Notes under the pieces: model-generated
Told to the model about the DNA's origin: nothing
Database searches by the model: none
The model's input: only the letters and a program-made list of their open reading frames with translations
Shown: in pieces, positions 11,809 through 24,123 of the stretch
Layout of the letters: every line of letters begins with the position of its first letter
Numbering within the stretch: position 1 is the first letter of the stretch
Assembly (NCBI GenBank): GCA_051294375.1
Contig: CM119268.1
Coordinates: forward strand, 1,757,486 to 1,821,485
DNA from: Paraspadella gotoi
Lineage: Eukaryota; Chaetognatha
Direction of reading: 5' to 3'
DNA length: 64,000 bases
Translations under genes and position numbers: made by a program

Positions 11809-12005
11809 GAAGGAGAGGCGAAAGAGAGACGAGAGAGGAATTAAAATCAAGGATGAAATGGTTGGGAGGGGAGAAAGAAAGATGGGAGAGGCACTAACAT
11901 ACACGAGAGAGGATAGATTTAATAAAAAAGAGATAAAAAGAAAAAAACTGGAGAGCGTACGAGTGAGAGTGAGACAGAGCGGAGAGTGAGAGAGAGAGAG
12001 AGAGA
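11735..12005. repeat. (GA)n-rich low-complexity tract
   Basis: Interrupted GA dinucleotide arrays. The block 11918-12160 recurs as a diverged copy at 13897-14155, including the unique segment around CCAACTGTCTTGCACGAATG. Confidence 0.85.
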
Positions 12006-12189
12006 AATAGAAAACGAAAAAAAGTTATCATCTTGCCAACTGTCTTGCACGAATGGTTTGGCTTGTAATAATTTTCGCTCAATGTCACAGCGATAGCGAA
12101 AAACGTAATACCATTCATTTTCAGTTCGTTATTGACTCTTTCTCTGTCTTCTCTCTTTCTCTCTCTTCTCTCTCTCTCTCTCTCTCTCT

Positions 12190-12433
12190 NNNNNNNNNNN
12201 NNNNNNNNNNNNNNNNNNNNNNNNNNNNNNNNNNNNNNNNNNNNNNNNNNNNNNNNNNNNNNNNNNNNNNNNNNNNNNNNNNNNNNNNNNNNNNNNNNNN
12301 NNNNNNNNNNNNNNNNNNNNNNNNNNNNNNNNNNNNNNNNNNNNNNNNNNNNNNNNNNNNNNNNNNNNNNNNNNNNNNNNNNNNNNNNNNNNNNNNNNNN
12401 NNNNNNNNNNNNNNNNNNNNNNNNNNNNNNNNN
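12190..12433. other. Assembly gap (244 N)
   Basis: A run of N inside a CT tract. The content is unknown. Confidence 1.
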
Positions 12434-12526
12434 TTTGATGAAGCTAATTTGTAACCTAATTTAACGCCCAACTTGTACGGATTCTCGGCTTACGTTTCGG
12501 AGCCGTGAGACGGTAGAGAGAGAGAG

Positions 12527-12551
12527 NNNNNNNNNNNNNNNNNNNNNNNNN
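12527..12551. other. Assembly gap (25 N)
   Basis: A short run of N that switches from a GA tract to a CT tract, which suggests a collapsed inverted or misjoined repeat. Confidence 1.
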
Positions 12552-12612
12552 TCTCATCTCTCTCTCTCTCCTCTCTCATCTCTCTCTCCCGTCTCTCTTT
12601 TTCGCCTCTCCT

Positions 12613-12669
<57 letters not shown>

Positions 12670-13010
12670 TTATTTTTCTCTTTTATCTCTTTCATATCTT
12701 CCCTCTTAAAAGTAACCTCAGTAACTCTGCGATTGCTATTTATCTTTCTCTCCCTCCTTTACTTTCTCCTCTTATCTCTTTCAATCGTTCCGTCCAGAAA
12801 TTCGCCGCTTCTCATCTTCTTTTTTCTCCCTTTTCTCTTCTTTTTCTCTCCTCCTCTTCTTTTCCTCCCTCCTCCATTTCTCCTTTTCTCTCACCTCCCC
12901 GCGGTCTGCCAACCAAGAGTCAAAAAAGAAAGATGCGTTCTTCCATTGACGAAGGGAGGAATCCGAGCATAAAAAGTGGGCGGGTCGAGAGATCTGGGGG
13001 ATCCTATGAG

Positions 13011-13077
<67 letters not shown>

Positions 13078-13262
13078 TTTGAGAGTTAGAAAAAAAATCC
13101 TGTATTAAAAACATAAAAAACGAATATTTCTATCTAGTTTTCTTCATTTGTCATTTGTTTTCCAATGATAAAGTATCAATATTTCCCGCTCAATCGGTAG
13201 AGGCGTGTTGGCGGACGATGTTTTAGACTTCGGCGTCTTTGGCGTCTTGGCGCCGGCGGTCG
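12552..13262. repeat. CT/GA-rich spacer downstream of TSNAXIP1
   Basis: Largely (CT)n (12565-12665) and (GA)n (13013-13075) low-complexity DNA with pyrimidine-rich sequence between. No gene is seen. It lies 3' of the minus-strand TSNAXIP1 stop codon. Confidence 0.75.
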
Positions 13263-13632
13263 TTACTCGGTCGTGGCGCCGCTGGCGTCAATTGATCTCT
13301 CATCGGCCGGCGCTGTCGTCACCAGTTCTCGGCCCGCACCGACGGACGGCGTGCTCATCAGGTTGAACATCTGCAGAAACAAAAGGGATAGAAAATGTTT
13401 TTTTGAATGTTGTGTGTGTGTGTGTTGTGTGTGTTGTGTGTGTGTGTGTGTGAAAGAGGATTAAAAAAGAAAGAAAAAAAGTGGAGAGGTTTTCATTCTT
13501 TTGAAATTCGGTTAGAAAAAAAAAAATCAAGCGATGCTGACAGAAGATGATGAGGCTAGATTTAAAAAAAAAGAGATAAAAGAAAAAACTGAGAGGTACG
13601 AGTGAAAGTGAGACAGAGGGTGAGAGTGCGGA

Positions 13633-13680
<48 letters not shown>

Positions 13681-13799
13681 GATGAGAAGACGATGAGGAG
13701 AGAGAGAGAGAAAGAAAAAAAGAAGATGATGAGGAAGATTTAAAAAAAAAGAGATAAAAAGAAAAATATAGAGATCGTACGATGAGAGTGAGACAGAGG

Positions 13800-13844
<45 letters not shown>

Positions 13845-16800
13845 AGAGAGAGAGAGGAGAGAGAGAGAGAAAGAAAAAAAGAAGAGTGAGGGTAGATTTA
13901 ATAAAAAAGAGATAAAAAAGAAAAAACTGTGAGATGCGTACGAGTGAGAGTGAACAGAGCGGAGATGAGAGAGAGAGACGAGAGGAAATAGAAAAACTGA
14001 AAAAAAAGTATCATTCTTGCCAACTGTCTTGCACGAATGGTTTGGCTTGTAATAATTTTCGGTCACAATTTAGTTCACAGCTCAGATAGCGAAAAACGTA
14101 ATGACCAAAATCATTTCAATTCGTTATTGACTCTTTCTCTGTCTTCTCTCTTCTCTCTCTTTATCTCTCTCTCTCGAGAGAGAGAGTGAAAGAGAGACTA
14201 ACTTTGAATTGATTAATAAAATGAGGTGAGAAAAAAAGGTTTAAAAAAAAATTTGAAGCTAGACATAAAGTAAATAAATGCGTAACCAAAATAAAAAGAA
14301 AGAAACAACTAAAAAAAAAAAACAAACAAAAAAACAAAACGAAGAAACAAGGAAATCGAGCTGGCAAGAAAGCAACCGAGTGACAACTGACAAAAGAAAA
14401 GTCCCCCCCCACCAAGTCTCTGACCACGTTGACGAGCGTGAAGGGCTCCTTGACGAATCCTCGGGCGACGAAGTAGTTGAGGCTTTCGGAGTCGATCTTC
14501 GGGTCGACGAGGAGGATCGCCGCCCGCAGCGTCTCGTCCACGACCGTCTCGTCGCCTTCGGGAAGGACGAGGCTTCTCTCGATCTCACCGCAGTATTCTG
14601 AAGGGAGGGAGGGACGGGGGAAAGGGGAGAGGTAGGGGATTAGGGAGAGGGGAAGGAGGAAAGAGGGAGGGGAATAGAAAAAGGGTTGTTCACCGCGTCC
14701 CCTGGGATTAACTAAAGGCCAAATGTTCAAAAGGTTGTAGATTTGGCATGAGAGGAGATGACATAGAATTAATCTGTTTATGAGAAATTATGGAATAGAA
14801 TCATGAGAGGAATGACATAAATTAATCTGTTTATGAGAAATGGGAAATAGAATCATGAGAGGAATGACATAAATTAATCTGTTTATGAAGAAATCGAATA
14901 GAATCATGAGAGGAATGATGACATAAATTAATCTGTTTATTGAGAAATGGAAATAGAATCATGAGAGGAGATGACATTAAATTAATCTGTTTATGAGAAA
15001 TGGGAATAGAATCATGAGAGGAGATGACATGAAATTAATCTGTTTATGAGAATGGGAAATAGAATCATGAGAGGAGATGACATAAATTAATCTGTTTATG
15101 AGAAATGGAAATAGAATCATGAGAGGAGATGACATTAAATTAATCTGTTTTTACTAGAAATGGAAATAGAATCATGAGAGGAGATGACAAAATTAATCTG
15201 TTTATGAGAAATGGAAATAGAATCATTAGAGGAGATGACATAAATTAATCTGTTTTATGAGAAATGGAAAATAGAATCATGAGAGGAGATGACATGAAAT
15301 TAATCTGTTTATGAGAAATGGGAATAGAATCATGAGAGGAGATGACATAATTAATCTGTTTATGAGAAATGGAGAATAGAATCAGAGAGGAGGATGATGA
15401 CATAAATTAATCTGTTTATGAGAAATGGGAATAGAATCATGAGAGGAGATGACATAAAGTAATCTGTTTATGAGAAATGGAAATAGAATCATGAGAGGAA
15501 TGTACATAAATTAATCTGTTTATGAGAAAATGGAAATAGAATCATGAGAGAGAGATGACATTAAAAGTAATCTGTTCATGAAAAATGGGAAATAGAATCA
15601 TGAGAGGAGATACATAAATAATCTGTTCATGAGAAATGGGAATAGAATCATGAGAGGGATGACATAAAGTTAATCTGTTTATGAGAAATGGGAATAGAAT
15701 CATGAGAGGAGATGACATAAAATTAATCGTGTTTATGAGAAATGGACAACTAGAATCATTGAGAGGAGATGACCATAAAAGTAATTCTGTTCATGAGAAA
15801 TGGAATAGAATCATGAGAGGAGATGACATAAATTAATCGGTTTATGAGAAATGGGAATATAGTCAAGGAACCTTTGCGCTCGGCTTCGTCCTGCGCCTTA
15901 ATTTCGTTCATGAAAGGTCCCAAGTTTCCTTCGTCGTCTTCAGTGAAGAGCATCTGCAAAATAAACGTGAAAATAAATGTAATAATAATGAAAAATAATA
16001 AATAATTAATAATACAATATAATAATAAATAATTTGTAGACACATTTTTTTCCGCAACAAATGGTCATAGAAAACTTCGGAAAACCACCATTCGATTCGA
16101 AATAAAATTCTCTTTCGAATGATGTGCTATATGATTAACTTATTTAAAGATTTCGCTTGACCGCGGCGCGTCAAAGTTCCACATGCGTCAGATTCATTGA
16201 TTTACGTATATTTTGAAACGTTAAAGGGATCTTATGTGAATGTTTTAATCATTATGGATTGAAATGAATGTAAAACTCGATGTAGTTGTAGTTTATTAAA
16301 AATTAATAAAAAAGTATTAAGCAAAATATACCAGAAGTGTAATTTTAATATTTTTAAACCAATTTATCTTTTTCTCATGAAAGTGACGGCAGAAGCAAAC
16401 AATTCTTGCTTTGTTATTGTTAACTGAATCTTTAAACTTGAAGTTCATAAAGACACTTTGTTTGGCTTTGGGTGAGATGGACGATGTTCTTCAATGCCCT
16501 GAAGCATTGCTTCGTGTTGCGTTTTATTACGGGTTATTGAACCGTTGTAATCACTTGCAAATTTAACCACCCTCTCTGCAGCATCATTGAGTGGCGAAAA
16601 TCCATTTACAAGCTTGCAGAATGAGTGTGTAGTTGGCGTTATCATTCCATTCTTCCACAGGTTTCGACAAAAAAGATGGCTCAAAGTGACAAAGCTGTGT
16701 AAATAAATTATAATTGTCATTGAAATTAGATATAATTAAATATAAAATTATTGATAAAATATTGCAAATGAACCTGAAAAACAACCATGAATCAGCCGAA

Positions 16801-19800
16801 ATGTAATCTTCTAATTTGCTGTTTTCATATACGCGTGGTATTTCCGGCTTTCCATTTCTACTTGGACCTTTTCAGAGCTCAAGAAAGCTTCAGCCATCGC
16901 CATTCTAGTCAGATATTCGGTATGTAAATCCATCTTTCTTAGTGCAGCATGGACCCATATCGCGATCCCTTGATCGCCACGCCATTAGATCTTCATGAAG
17001 GGAGAATAAGGAATGGAGCATCCGCCATGAATGGACAGCAGAACCAGTAATAAGAAATGAATGTACAAGATGTAATAAGACATCACCCAAGACATCCATT
17101 TTTCTGCTGGTGACTCAAAAACGAAAAAATCACCAACGATCAGCATTTTGAGAATGTAGAGGCAGCTACCATCCAACGGGCGTGATTTATCGTGCTAAGC
17201 CTTTTTGTCATGGGAAGTTGAGCTTCTTTCAATAAGGAACTGAGAAGGAAAGAGACGAGATCAACTGACTTCATATTAATTTATTATGAGTGTGCTTTTG
17301 GCAATATAATGATAATTGATTTCTAAAATCTAAATAAATCTGCAAACTACAAAGCATTTTGTGCATAATTATTTATCTAATTTTACTCTATTCGTATTCT
17401 ACTAAAAATATGACATTGTAACCTTTTTCCTTAGTTTTTTGTCTGAAAAAGAGAAATTCTAGAGCTACGACATGAGCAGTCTCGTTTTTATCTCGTTGTT
17501 TTTAGGCTGAGTGTAAAAAAATGTCAAAGAACCGTTCCAATACTGCTGCCCCTTTTGGTGGTTTTGCCGGCGGTGGTCGAAAGTTCGCTAAGCGCTTGCA
17601 AATACCAAATTCGGGAAACAGAGGAAACTGTAGCAGAACGAGTGTTCATGATTAATGGACTGTCTGTAAAAAAAGATATTATCTAATAAATTAAACAAAG
17701 AATAACTATCTATCAGTCACCGAAATTTAATAATTAACTAAATTATATCGAAAAATGATAAATATTGTAACTGAAAAAAGAGTTCATTTGCATGTTGTGA
17801 TCTAGTTGCTTTCAACTCGCCTGGGTCAAGCGAAATATTTTTAGAAATGAATTAAATTATATACCAAACGAAAGAGAATTTTATTTCGAATCGAATGGTG
17901 GTTTTCCGAGTTTCTATGACCATTTGTTGCGGAAAAAAATGTGTCTAATAATTTGGCTTAATTCAAAATTTTAGATTTGGATGCAGAGTTTTATTATAGA
18001 TTTAAATTTAGAATTTAACTATTACGTATTAGTAATATTAGTAGTATTAATATTAGTAAAAACTATTACAAAACCTTGTAGTTGACGCCAGGGGCGGGGA
18101 TGGGCGTCGGTTCCAAACCCGACGCCGCCGCCGTAGAGACGGCGTCTTCGGCGACAACGCCGGAGCCTCCAGTCGACGGTGGCATCGGAAGGGTGGCTAG
18201 GATGAGAATCGGGATACAGTTGCAATATTATTTCTAAATTGGTCGCATGTGTATTGTGTAGCATGTGTATTAGGGTGGAGTGATGAAAAGATTGAGTGAT
18301 TGAACATTATTTTTTTGCTGCCTATGGACATATAATTAATGAATTTTAAATCCTTTTAAAAATTTTTTTAGCATAACAGTATAGCAAATTCAATTATTTA
18401 TGTAGTAATATCCTTATAAAATCGTTAAATTTCAAAATAATTTTTTTTTATTTTTAAGAACTGATTTGGATTCGCGGTAAAAAACTAAGAAACTTTTATA
18501 AAATATGTTATATGATATTTTAATGTTTAGATCACAAAAAATGACTAAAACGTTTTAACATATATAAGTTTCTACTACAGAGAATAAAAAAGTCAGGAAT
18601 TTTTACCTTTTTTCTTATTTTAAACATTGAAGATGACAGAATTTTTGATAACATGTTTTATATTTTTGATTCAACTTTTTATGAAGAATCTGAATCTTTA
18701 TTAAAAGTTTTATAAAAATTATTTTTAAAATTTACTATTTTATAAGGATATTACTACAAATATATTATATTTTGCTATTCTGTTCCCGAGATAATATGAA
18801 CGAAATATTTTTTGTACTAGTTAATCATACTATCTCACATCTAAATATCATTGTTCGATCATTCAAATAAATTTTTTGTTCTTGAGTGCTCCACTCTAAT
18901 GTGTATGTAGCATGTATATTTCGGGCATTTCTATAAGTTCACCCCGCCTATAAGCATGGGCCCTTCAGTCGTGACCCGGTGGCTCATTGAGTGGTGTCTA
19001 CCCTGGGGGAAACTTGAGGACGGCCGTAAACGGCCTTGGGGGCGTGGAAAACACTCAAGCCTGGTTCCGGGCCCAGGACCCGTTCCATGGCTGCAAGAGG
19101 GGGTTAAAGAAGTTGCGGATAGCACTCTTCAGTCCAGTGAGCCCCCTTAACCACACATGTTACTCTAGTTGAAATCAATACGAATCTGGAATCACAGAAA
19201 ATTATTAAATTGGCCTTTGGATTTTCTCTATCGTAATCCTTCCGTTTCCGCTCAAGACACAAACCTTCGCTGGTTCCGGTGGGCGGTGGCGCCGGCGCGT
19301 TGGTCGATCGATTCTGCGACACTGAAGGTTCCGAGATCGAGGACAATTCTTCGTCGATCTGTTGAACAGGGGGGGGTGTTGGATGAGATGGTAGGCGAGT
19401 CGGTGGAGAAAGACGATTCGATTTTGAAAAGACGTGATTATGAAATTGGTACAACCAATATAAAAATTATCCATTCATTTAATAAATAAGCTATCTTGCC
19501 CCTGACTTTGGACAGGCTTTGGTGGTTTAAGGCCTCCATCACTCTTACAAGATAATGACATAGCAGGTCCCTGCAAGCTTTCAATCAAGACTCTCTCACA
19601 GTCTCGTTTATTCACTCCCAGAGTACCTGGCTTCCCTATCAATGAAGTGGTATAATATTTCAAAGAATGTTTCAATTGTATGAAAAGACCACTTTATATA
19701 TTTTACTACTTTATTATATTTTACTTATTTTAATATAATAAATTTTTCGTTTTCTTTTTAAAAGGCTCATTCAAGCAGAGGAATCCGTTGAGTACTTCAT

Positions 19801-20652
19801 ACGATGAATGACCAATGAGAGACGATGTTAAAAAGATTTTAAAAAGTTGATGGGATCTTTATAATATTCTGTATATAATTTTTTTCTTTTTCTTTCTTTT
19901 CTTTTCCTGTTCGTTCTCAAGAGGTCGCCTCGATCTCGTCCGATGATGGATTCGGCGGCAAAAAGAAAAAAAAGATCATCGTTCGTCTCATTCCTCTTTT
20001 CGTCATTGACCGACGATCGTTCCTTCTCTTTTCACGATGACCTCCGCGTCACGTGATCGCTTCACGGGGAGAACGTTGCATATTAATCACGAGGCCATCA
20101 ACCTTTTCAAATTTATAATGGGTATACGACATTTGTGATAAAGATAAATATAATAATATATGATATACTAAAATTATATCCATAAACAGAAAGGAGTCAT
20201 AAAAAAACCTTTATCCCAAAACAAATTATCCTCTCCACCCCTTTTTGTTTTGTGTTGTATAGATGCTCCCTCTATGCTCTATTTCCTGAACACAACACTA
20301 ATTGAATCTAATACTTATGTGAAATATACTCAACCTTTATATTATTTTAATTTTTTTTTATAATTCAGTCTAATATAGTGAAACAATATTATAATATAAC
20401 AATTATAAATTGTATAAAATAATGCAATAAATAGTATTAAAATATCAACGCATGAAACGGATTGATCATGTAGCTAAAATTATTTTTAAAAAATTAATTA
20501 AAAATAATTTTAAAATAGTATTTGCAAAACGAAGGATTACCGACGCCCACGTGCGAAATTTCTTTTCCTTCTGATAATTCGATTTGAGATTTTATTGATT
20601 TTAAAACAACAAAAGCAATAAAAAGCTTCGACTGTGGGCGAAGTCCGCCCAC

Positions 20653-20713
<61 letters not shown>

Positions 20714-23700
20714 CTCGACCTTCGCCTTCAAAACGTCAATCCTCTCCTGCGTCTTGAAGGGAAAGAACTTCCGCAAGATGGCGACGATCTCTTCGACGGG
20801 GATGGTTCCCTCGACGCCCTCGGCCGCCGTCATTTCCGCCAACAGCGTCGTCGACGTCACGAGGAAATCGTGGTGAATCTTCTCGTCCATTTCATCCGTG
20901 ATGACGCGACGAAAGTTTTCGATCTGCGGATATCTGGATTCAATCGTAGTGAATTTAGTAAATAATCAATTATTCGAACGAATGATATATATATATATCA
21001 AACAAACAAAAAAATCATTTAAACAATCGCTTGTAAAGTAAATAAATAAATCAATCAATCGCTTAATAAATCAATCAATCAATTTGAACGAGAAAGGCTC
21101 TACTTCCCCGAATGCCTGACCTATAAAGCCTTCCCAAGGCGTCGTGGAGATTGTAGGCCCACTCGACGGACATCGTCTCGATCGGAAACTTCTCGCCGAG
21201 GTAGTCGGCGACGAATTCTCCCATTTTTGCCAGTTTCTTCTCTTGGCCGCCTGGCGTGAAGTTAATTAATAAATAAATAATTAATCAATAAAACAATCAT
21301 AATCGTTTTACTTTTGTCTCGTTTCGCAAGCTAAATTTTTATTTTGAGCGACAGTTCTCAATAACTTGATTATATAAGTCGAGGTAAAATTCAGTCATAC
21401 CCGCGAGTTTTTCCCGCCAGATGTCCTTGATAAGCAGCGCCGTATCGCGGCGCCCCAAGCGGCGATTCCGAACTTTTCCCTCGTAGCGGAGATAAAAGGG
21501 AATTTCGACCCCACGTCCTTTGCCTTCGAAATACTCGGCGGTGTCGCTAGTGTCGTTGCCTGGTGTTTGGTTTGGAATTGGCAAAAAAACATAAATAAAT
21601 ATCGTGTTTTATACTATAACTGCTATAAAAATGCTAAAAATAATTGGAACAGACCCTTTTTTAAAACAAAAGGACAAATTAATAAGTAATAAATTTCTTG
21701 TCCGCTTGACTCAACGAGCATTACAAAATTTTATCTCCTTACCTGAACAACGACTAACGACCATCTCCATAATTTGTGCACTTGTTTTAGCCCGAACCAT
21801 TTCGTGCCACTCGTCCACATTACCGGTAAACATTTCATAGCAAATGTCCCAATCAGGACGCGGAGTGGCGCTGCGACGCAATGTCTCGCATTCCTTTCAC
21901 AGAGAGAAAAAAAAAGGAGCAAGGTTGAGTTCCATATTAAAATTGCAAAATGACTTGTTTTAAATATTTTACGAAAGCATTACATGTAATTTTGATATCT
22001 AATTTTTAAAAAAATTCGTGACGGACCTGGTTAAGCTCATCCCTCTGACGACAGGCTTCGGCATGAGCTGCGACGAGCGCTTCGTGATCCTCGCGAAGCT
22101 GCTTCAAGTCGTCCGTCGTCGACTCGCTCATCTCTTGGAGGTCGTTGAACCGTTTCTCGAGGTTCTCGAAGTCTCGTCGGGGAATGACGTCCTAGGAAAC
22201 GGACATATAAATGAATAAATAAATGAATGATTGAATGAATGAATGAATGAATGAATGAATAAAACATAAATAAATATATAAGTACATAAATACCTGATAG
22301 TTGGCTTCCATCGTCTTCAGTTCCCAAGTGATTCGATCCAGATCCTCTCGGGCTTTTTTCAAGGCAATCTGGGGCGAAGAAAATCAAATGGAATAAATGT
22401 GTAACGATAATTTCGCTTTTTTAGTGTTACCTTTAGGAAGACGGGATCGCCTTCGTCTTTCTGCGACTGCGGCGTCCCGCTGAGTTGATTGAGAAGTTCC
22501 TCTTGTTGATAACGCAGATCGTTGATGTCGGAAATTAACATTTTCCGAGCGTCGCATTCCTTTCGATAGTTTTTGTATTGTTCAGAGACTTCTTCCTGAT
22601 TTTAAGGTGTAAAGTTATAAGATTGAACAGATGGCAGATTATTCGAACTTTACAATATATTTAACATCTTCCATACATGAATATCACAATTATATGAAAA
22701 TTGTGTCAAATACAAATAATAAAGCTGTTTTGTATATCTTTAAAATTATTTTTTTATATTACGTATCTTTTCCTTTCTAATTATTTTTTCTGTATTGTTT
22801 AGTGTGTTAATTGTTGCTAATGTATTTTAACGTGGGCTTATGTTTCATTAACTTAATATGAATAAAAATAAATATACAAATACACAAACCAAACAACACC
22901 GCTCATGAGAACCCTAGATTCACAAGGTAGTTGTCTTTACCTGTAACCTCTCGACGTTAGATTGCAACGATTTCTCGTCCTCTTTAAGACGCGCAATGTG
23001 TTTTTTCAACGCGCTGTTCATTTGTTTTAATTCTAAAATCTCTTGACGTTCTTCGTCCCGAAGCGCCATCACCTGAAGACGCCATGGTTTTCAGCGAAGG
23101 ATGTCAAATGTCAAAAAGCTTTTATTTAAGCATCTTTACCTTCTGATCGCATCTCTCGGATACTGTCACGAGCATTTGTTTCAGAGGTTCCAGCTCCCTG
23201 ATCTTATCTCTAAGGTGCGTCAGCATGAGATCGTACTCGTTTTTTACCGACGCCAAGAGGGGACGGTATGTCTTGAAGTCTTGGATGAGATACTCGAACA
23301 CTTCTCGATGAACCTGCAGACGTGCTTCCGACGGACCCCTATCAGGGCAGCCCAACGCCCGTAACTCATGAGCCAAATATTTTTCCAACTGATCCAAGAA
23401 CTTTGGTTTAGGGAACGAGGGAAACTCGGCGGGGGCGTGGTAGTTGTTAGATCTGCGCGGAAAGATTATTATCGACTTCATAATATAATAATAATAATAA
23501 CAATAAAACGCCATTAAAAATTAATCAACCTTCTGTCAAGACCAACAACGGGTCCTTGGACGGCTTGGTTGCTGGCGTAGGCTGGCCAAGACTCGATTTG
23601 CTCATCGCCGCTAGACGTCAAAAACGTTCTCGACGGAAGATTGAATATTTGCCGGTCCCCCTCTATCGTGCCCACCTGCGCATGTTAACAGAAAATTAAA

Positions 23701-24123
23701 ATTGATTGTATAGTCATGTGCAAAAAGAACGCGTCACTTTATATCAGCCCTTATGAATTACCCTGTGATATTTTTAAAAAACTTAAAAATAAATTAAATT
23801 TTTTTAAAAATAAAAAGTTTAATATATTTTTTGTTTAAAAATGTTCTAGCTGCTTATGAGCAGTGATTTTTTAAAATAAAATACTCTACAGCAAAGCTAA
23901 ACATGAATATATTTGATTCATTGATATTTTTTTTCCAATATTTTTTTCTTCTTTTAACAGGAAATTAATTCTAGTTGATTAAATATAAAAAAATTGTACT
24001 AAATATCTGAAGAGATAGGTGGATTAACTGGATTAACCCAAATTATTTACTCACATTATAAGAAGTAAGAGGTCCGACTTCTTCGTCTTTCTGATGAATC
24101 GATGGCAATTTGGCCGAGTTCAT
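13263..24123 (-). CDS. TSNAXIP1: Translin-associated factor X-interacting protein 1 (TSNAXIP1) homologue
   Basis: Sixteen minus-strand exons close in frame to 769 residues: 24123-24055, 23675-23530, 23452-23140, 23072-22941, 22595-22431, 22368-22294, 22191-22027, 21893-21743, 21559-21401, 21250-21121, 20933-20720, 19358-19265, 18196-18075, 15953-15872, 14597-14413, 13370-13263. Residues about 84-176 form the TSNAXIP1 N-terminal domain (FLDQLEKYLAHELRALGCP, REVFEYLIQDFKTYRPLL, RELEPL). A long coiled coil follows, with the family segment ISDINDLRYQQE, and then the conserved FYLRYEGKVRNRRL region. The C-terminal part is Pro/Ala-rich and then EF-hand-like (MLFTEDDEG). In vertebrates the protein binds TRAX/TSNAX and is enriched in testis and ciliated cells. 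It is divergent to WDR92 across an X-box promoter. The donor after 20720 (GTCGAG) is weak. The 12th and 13th exons are supported mainly by splice phase. Confidence 0.85.
13620..14190. repeat. (GA)n arrays with duplicated flanks in last TSNAXIP1 intron
   Basis: Several GA runs alternate with near-identical blocks of AAAAAAAGAGATAAAAGAAA followed by GTACGAGTGAAAGTGAGACA (about 13560, 13740, 13900). The last block resembles 11918-12160. Copies differ mostly by single-base indels, which is typical of unpolished long reads. Confidence 0.75.
14755..15862. repeat. Minisatellite, unit about 53 bp, about 21 copies
   Basis: The unit contains ATGAGAAATGGGAATAGAAT, CATGAGAGGAGATGACATAA and ATTAATCTGTTT. 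Copies differ mainly by one-base indels. The array lies wholly inside a TSNAXIP1 intron and ends about 10 bp from the 5' splice site of the exon at 15953-15872. Confidence 0.95.
16037..17947 (-). mobile_element. hAT-like DNA transposon, about 1.9 kb, degenerate
   Basis: Both ends read TAGACACATTTTTTTCCGC inward. The inverted repeats are near identical for about 80 bp and recognisable to about 125 bp. The element is flanked on both sides by the same 8 bp, ATAATTTG (16029-16036 and 17948-17955), the duplication length of the hAT superfamily. Minus-strand reading frames inside (16720-16445, 16784-16584, 17099-16905) are short and interrupted. The first has NDAAERVVKFASDYNGSITR, which resembles C-terminal parts of transposase-like proteins, but I cannot assign it firmly. 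The element sits in a TSNAXIP1 intron and looks inactive. Confidence 0.8.
18271..18898. mobile_element. Non-autonomous hAT-like element (628 bp)
   Basis: The left end is TAGGGTGGAG and the right end CTCCACTCTA, which are inverse complements with one mismatch. The same 8 bp, ATGTGTAT, flank it at 18263-18270 and 18899-18906. A second inverted segment pairs about 18375-18423 (GTAGTAATATCCTTATAAAA) with about 18733-18782. The interior is AT-rich without coding potential. Terminal sequence and 8-bp duplication both fit hAT MITEs. It is inserted in the same TSNAXIP1 intron region as GC-rich sequence 18945-19150. Confidence 0.8.
18945..19150. repeat. GC-rich insert, possible SINE or other retroposed piece
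   Basis: A 200-bp GC-rich block stands out in an AT-rich intron. It contains GTGGCTCATTGAGTGG, which resembles a polymerase III A box, and TGGTTCCGGGCCC, a poor B-box match about 80 bp later. I see no target-site duplication, so its identity is open. Confidence 0.3.
19438..19692 (+). repeat. Dispersed repeat, copy 1 (about 250 bp)
   Basis: It starts with TGAAATTGGTACAACCAATA and ends with CAATTGTATGAAAAGACCAC. It shares most of its length with 48388-48628, including CACTCCCAGAGTACCTGGCT. Copies differ by substitutions and short indels, so they are old. It lies in a TSNAXIP1 intron. There is no coding capacity. Confidence 0.85.
20654..20712. repeat. (CT)n microsatellite beside a TSNAXIP1 splice donor
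   Basis: A perfect CT tract (GA on the coding strand) starts within 10 bp after the exon ending at 20720. Confidence 0.95.

Noticed and set aside
14161-14730. CRISPR-like or bacterial repeat arrays
   Set aside because: Repeats here are microsatellites or minisatellites of an animal genome without spacer structure, and no cas genes are present.
16037-16038. Reading the 1.9-kb element as a Tc1/mariner insertion with TA duplication
   Set aside because: The 8-bp identity ATAATTTG outside TAGACACA is a better fit to hAT. The TA reading stays possible.
19920-20000. Extra TSNAXIP1 exon near 19950 on the minus strand
   Set aside because: Flanking splice signals are poor and the exons on either side already join in phase 0.
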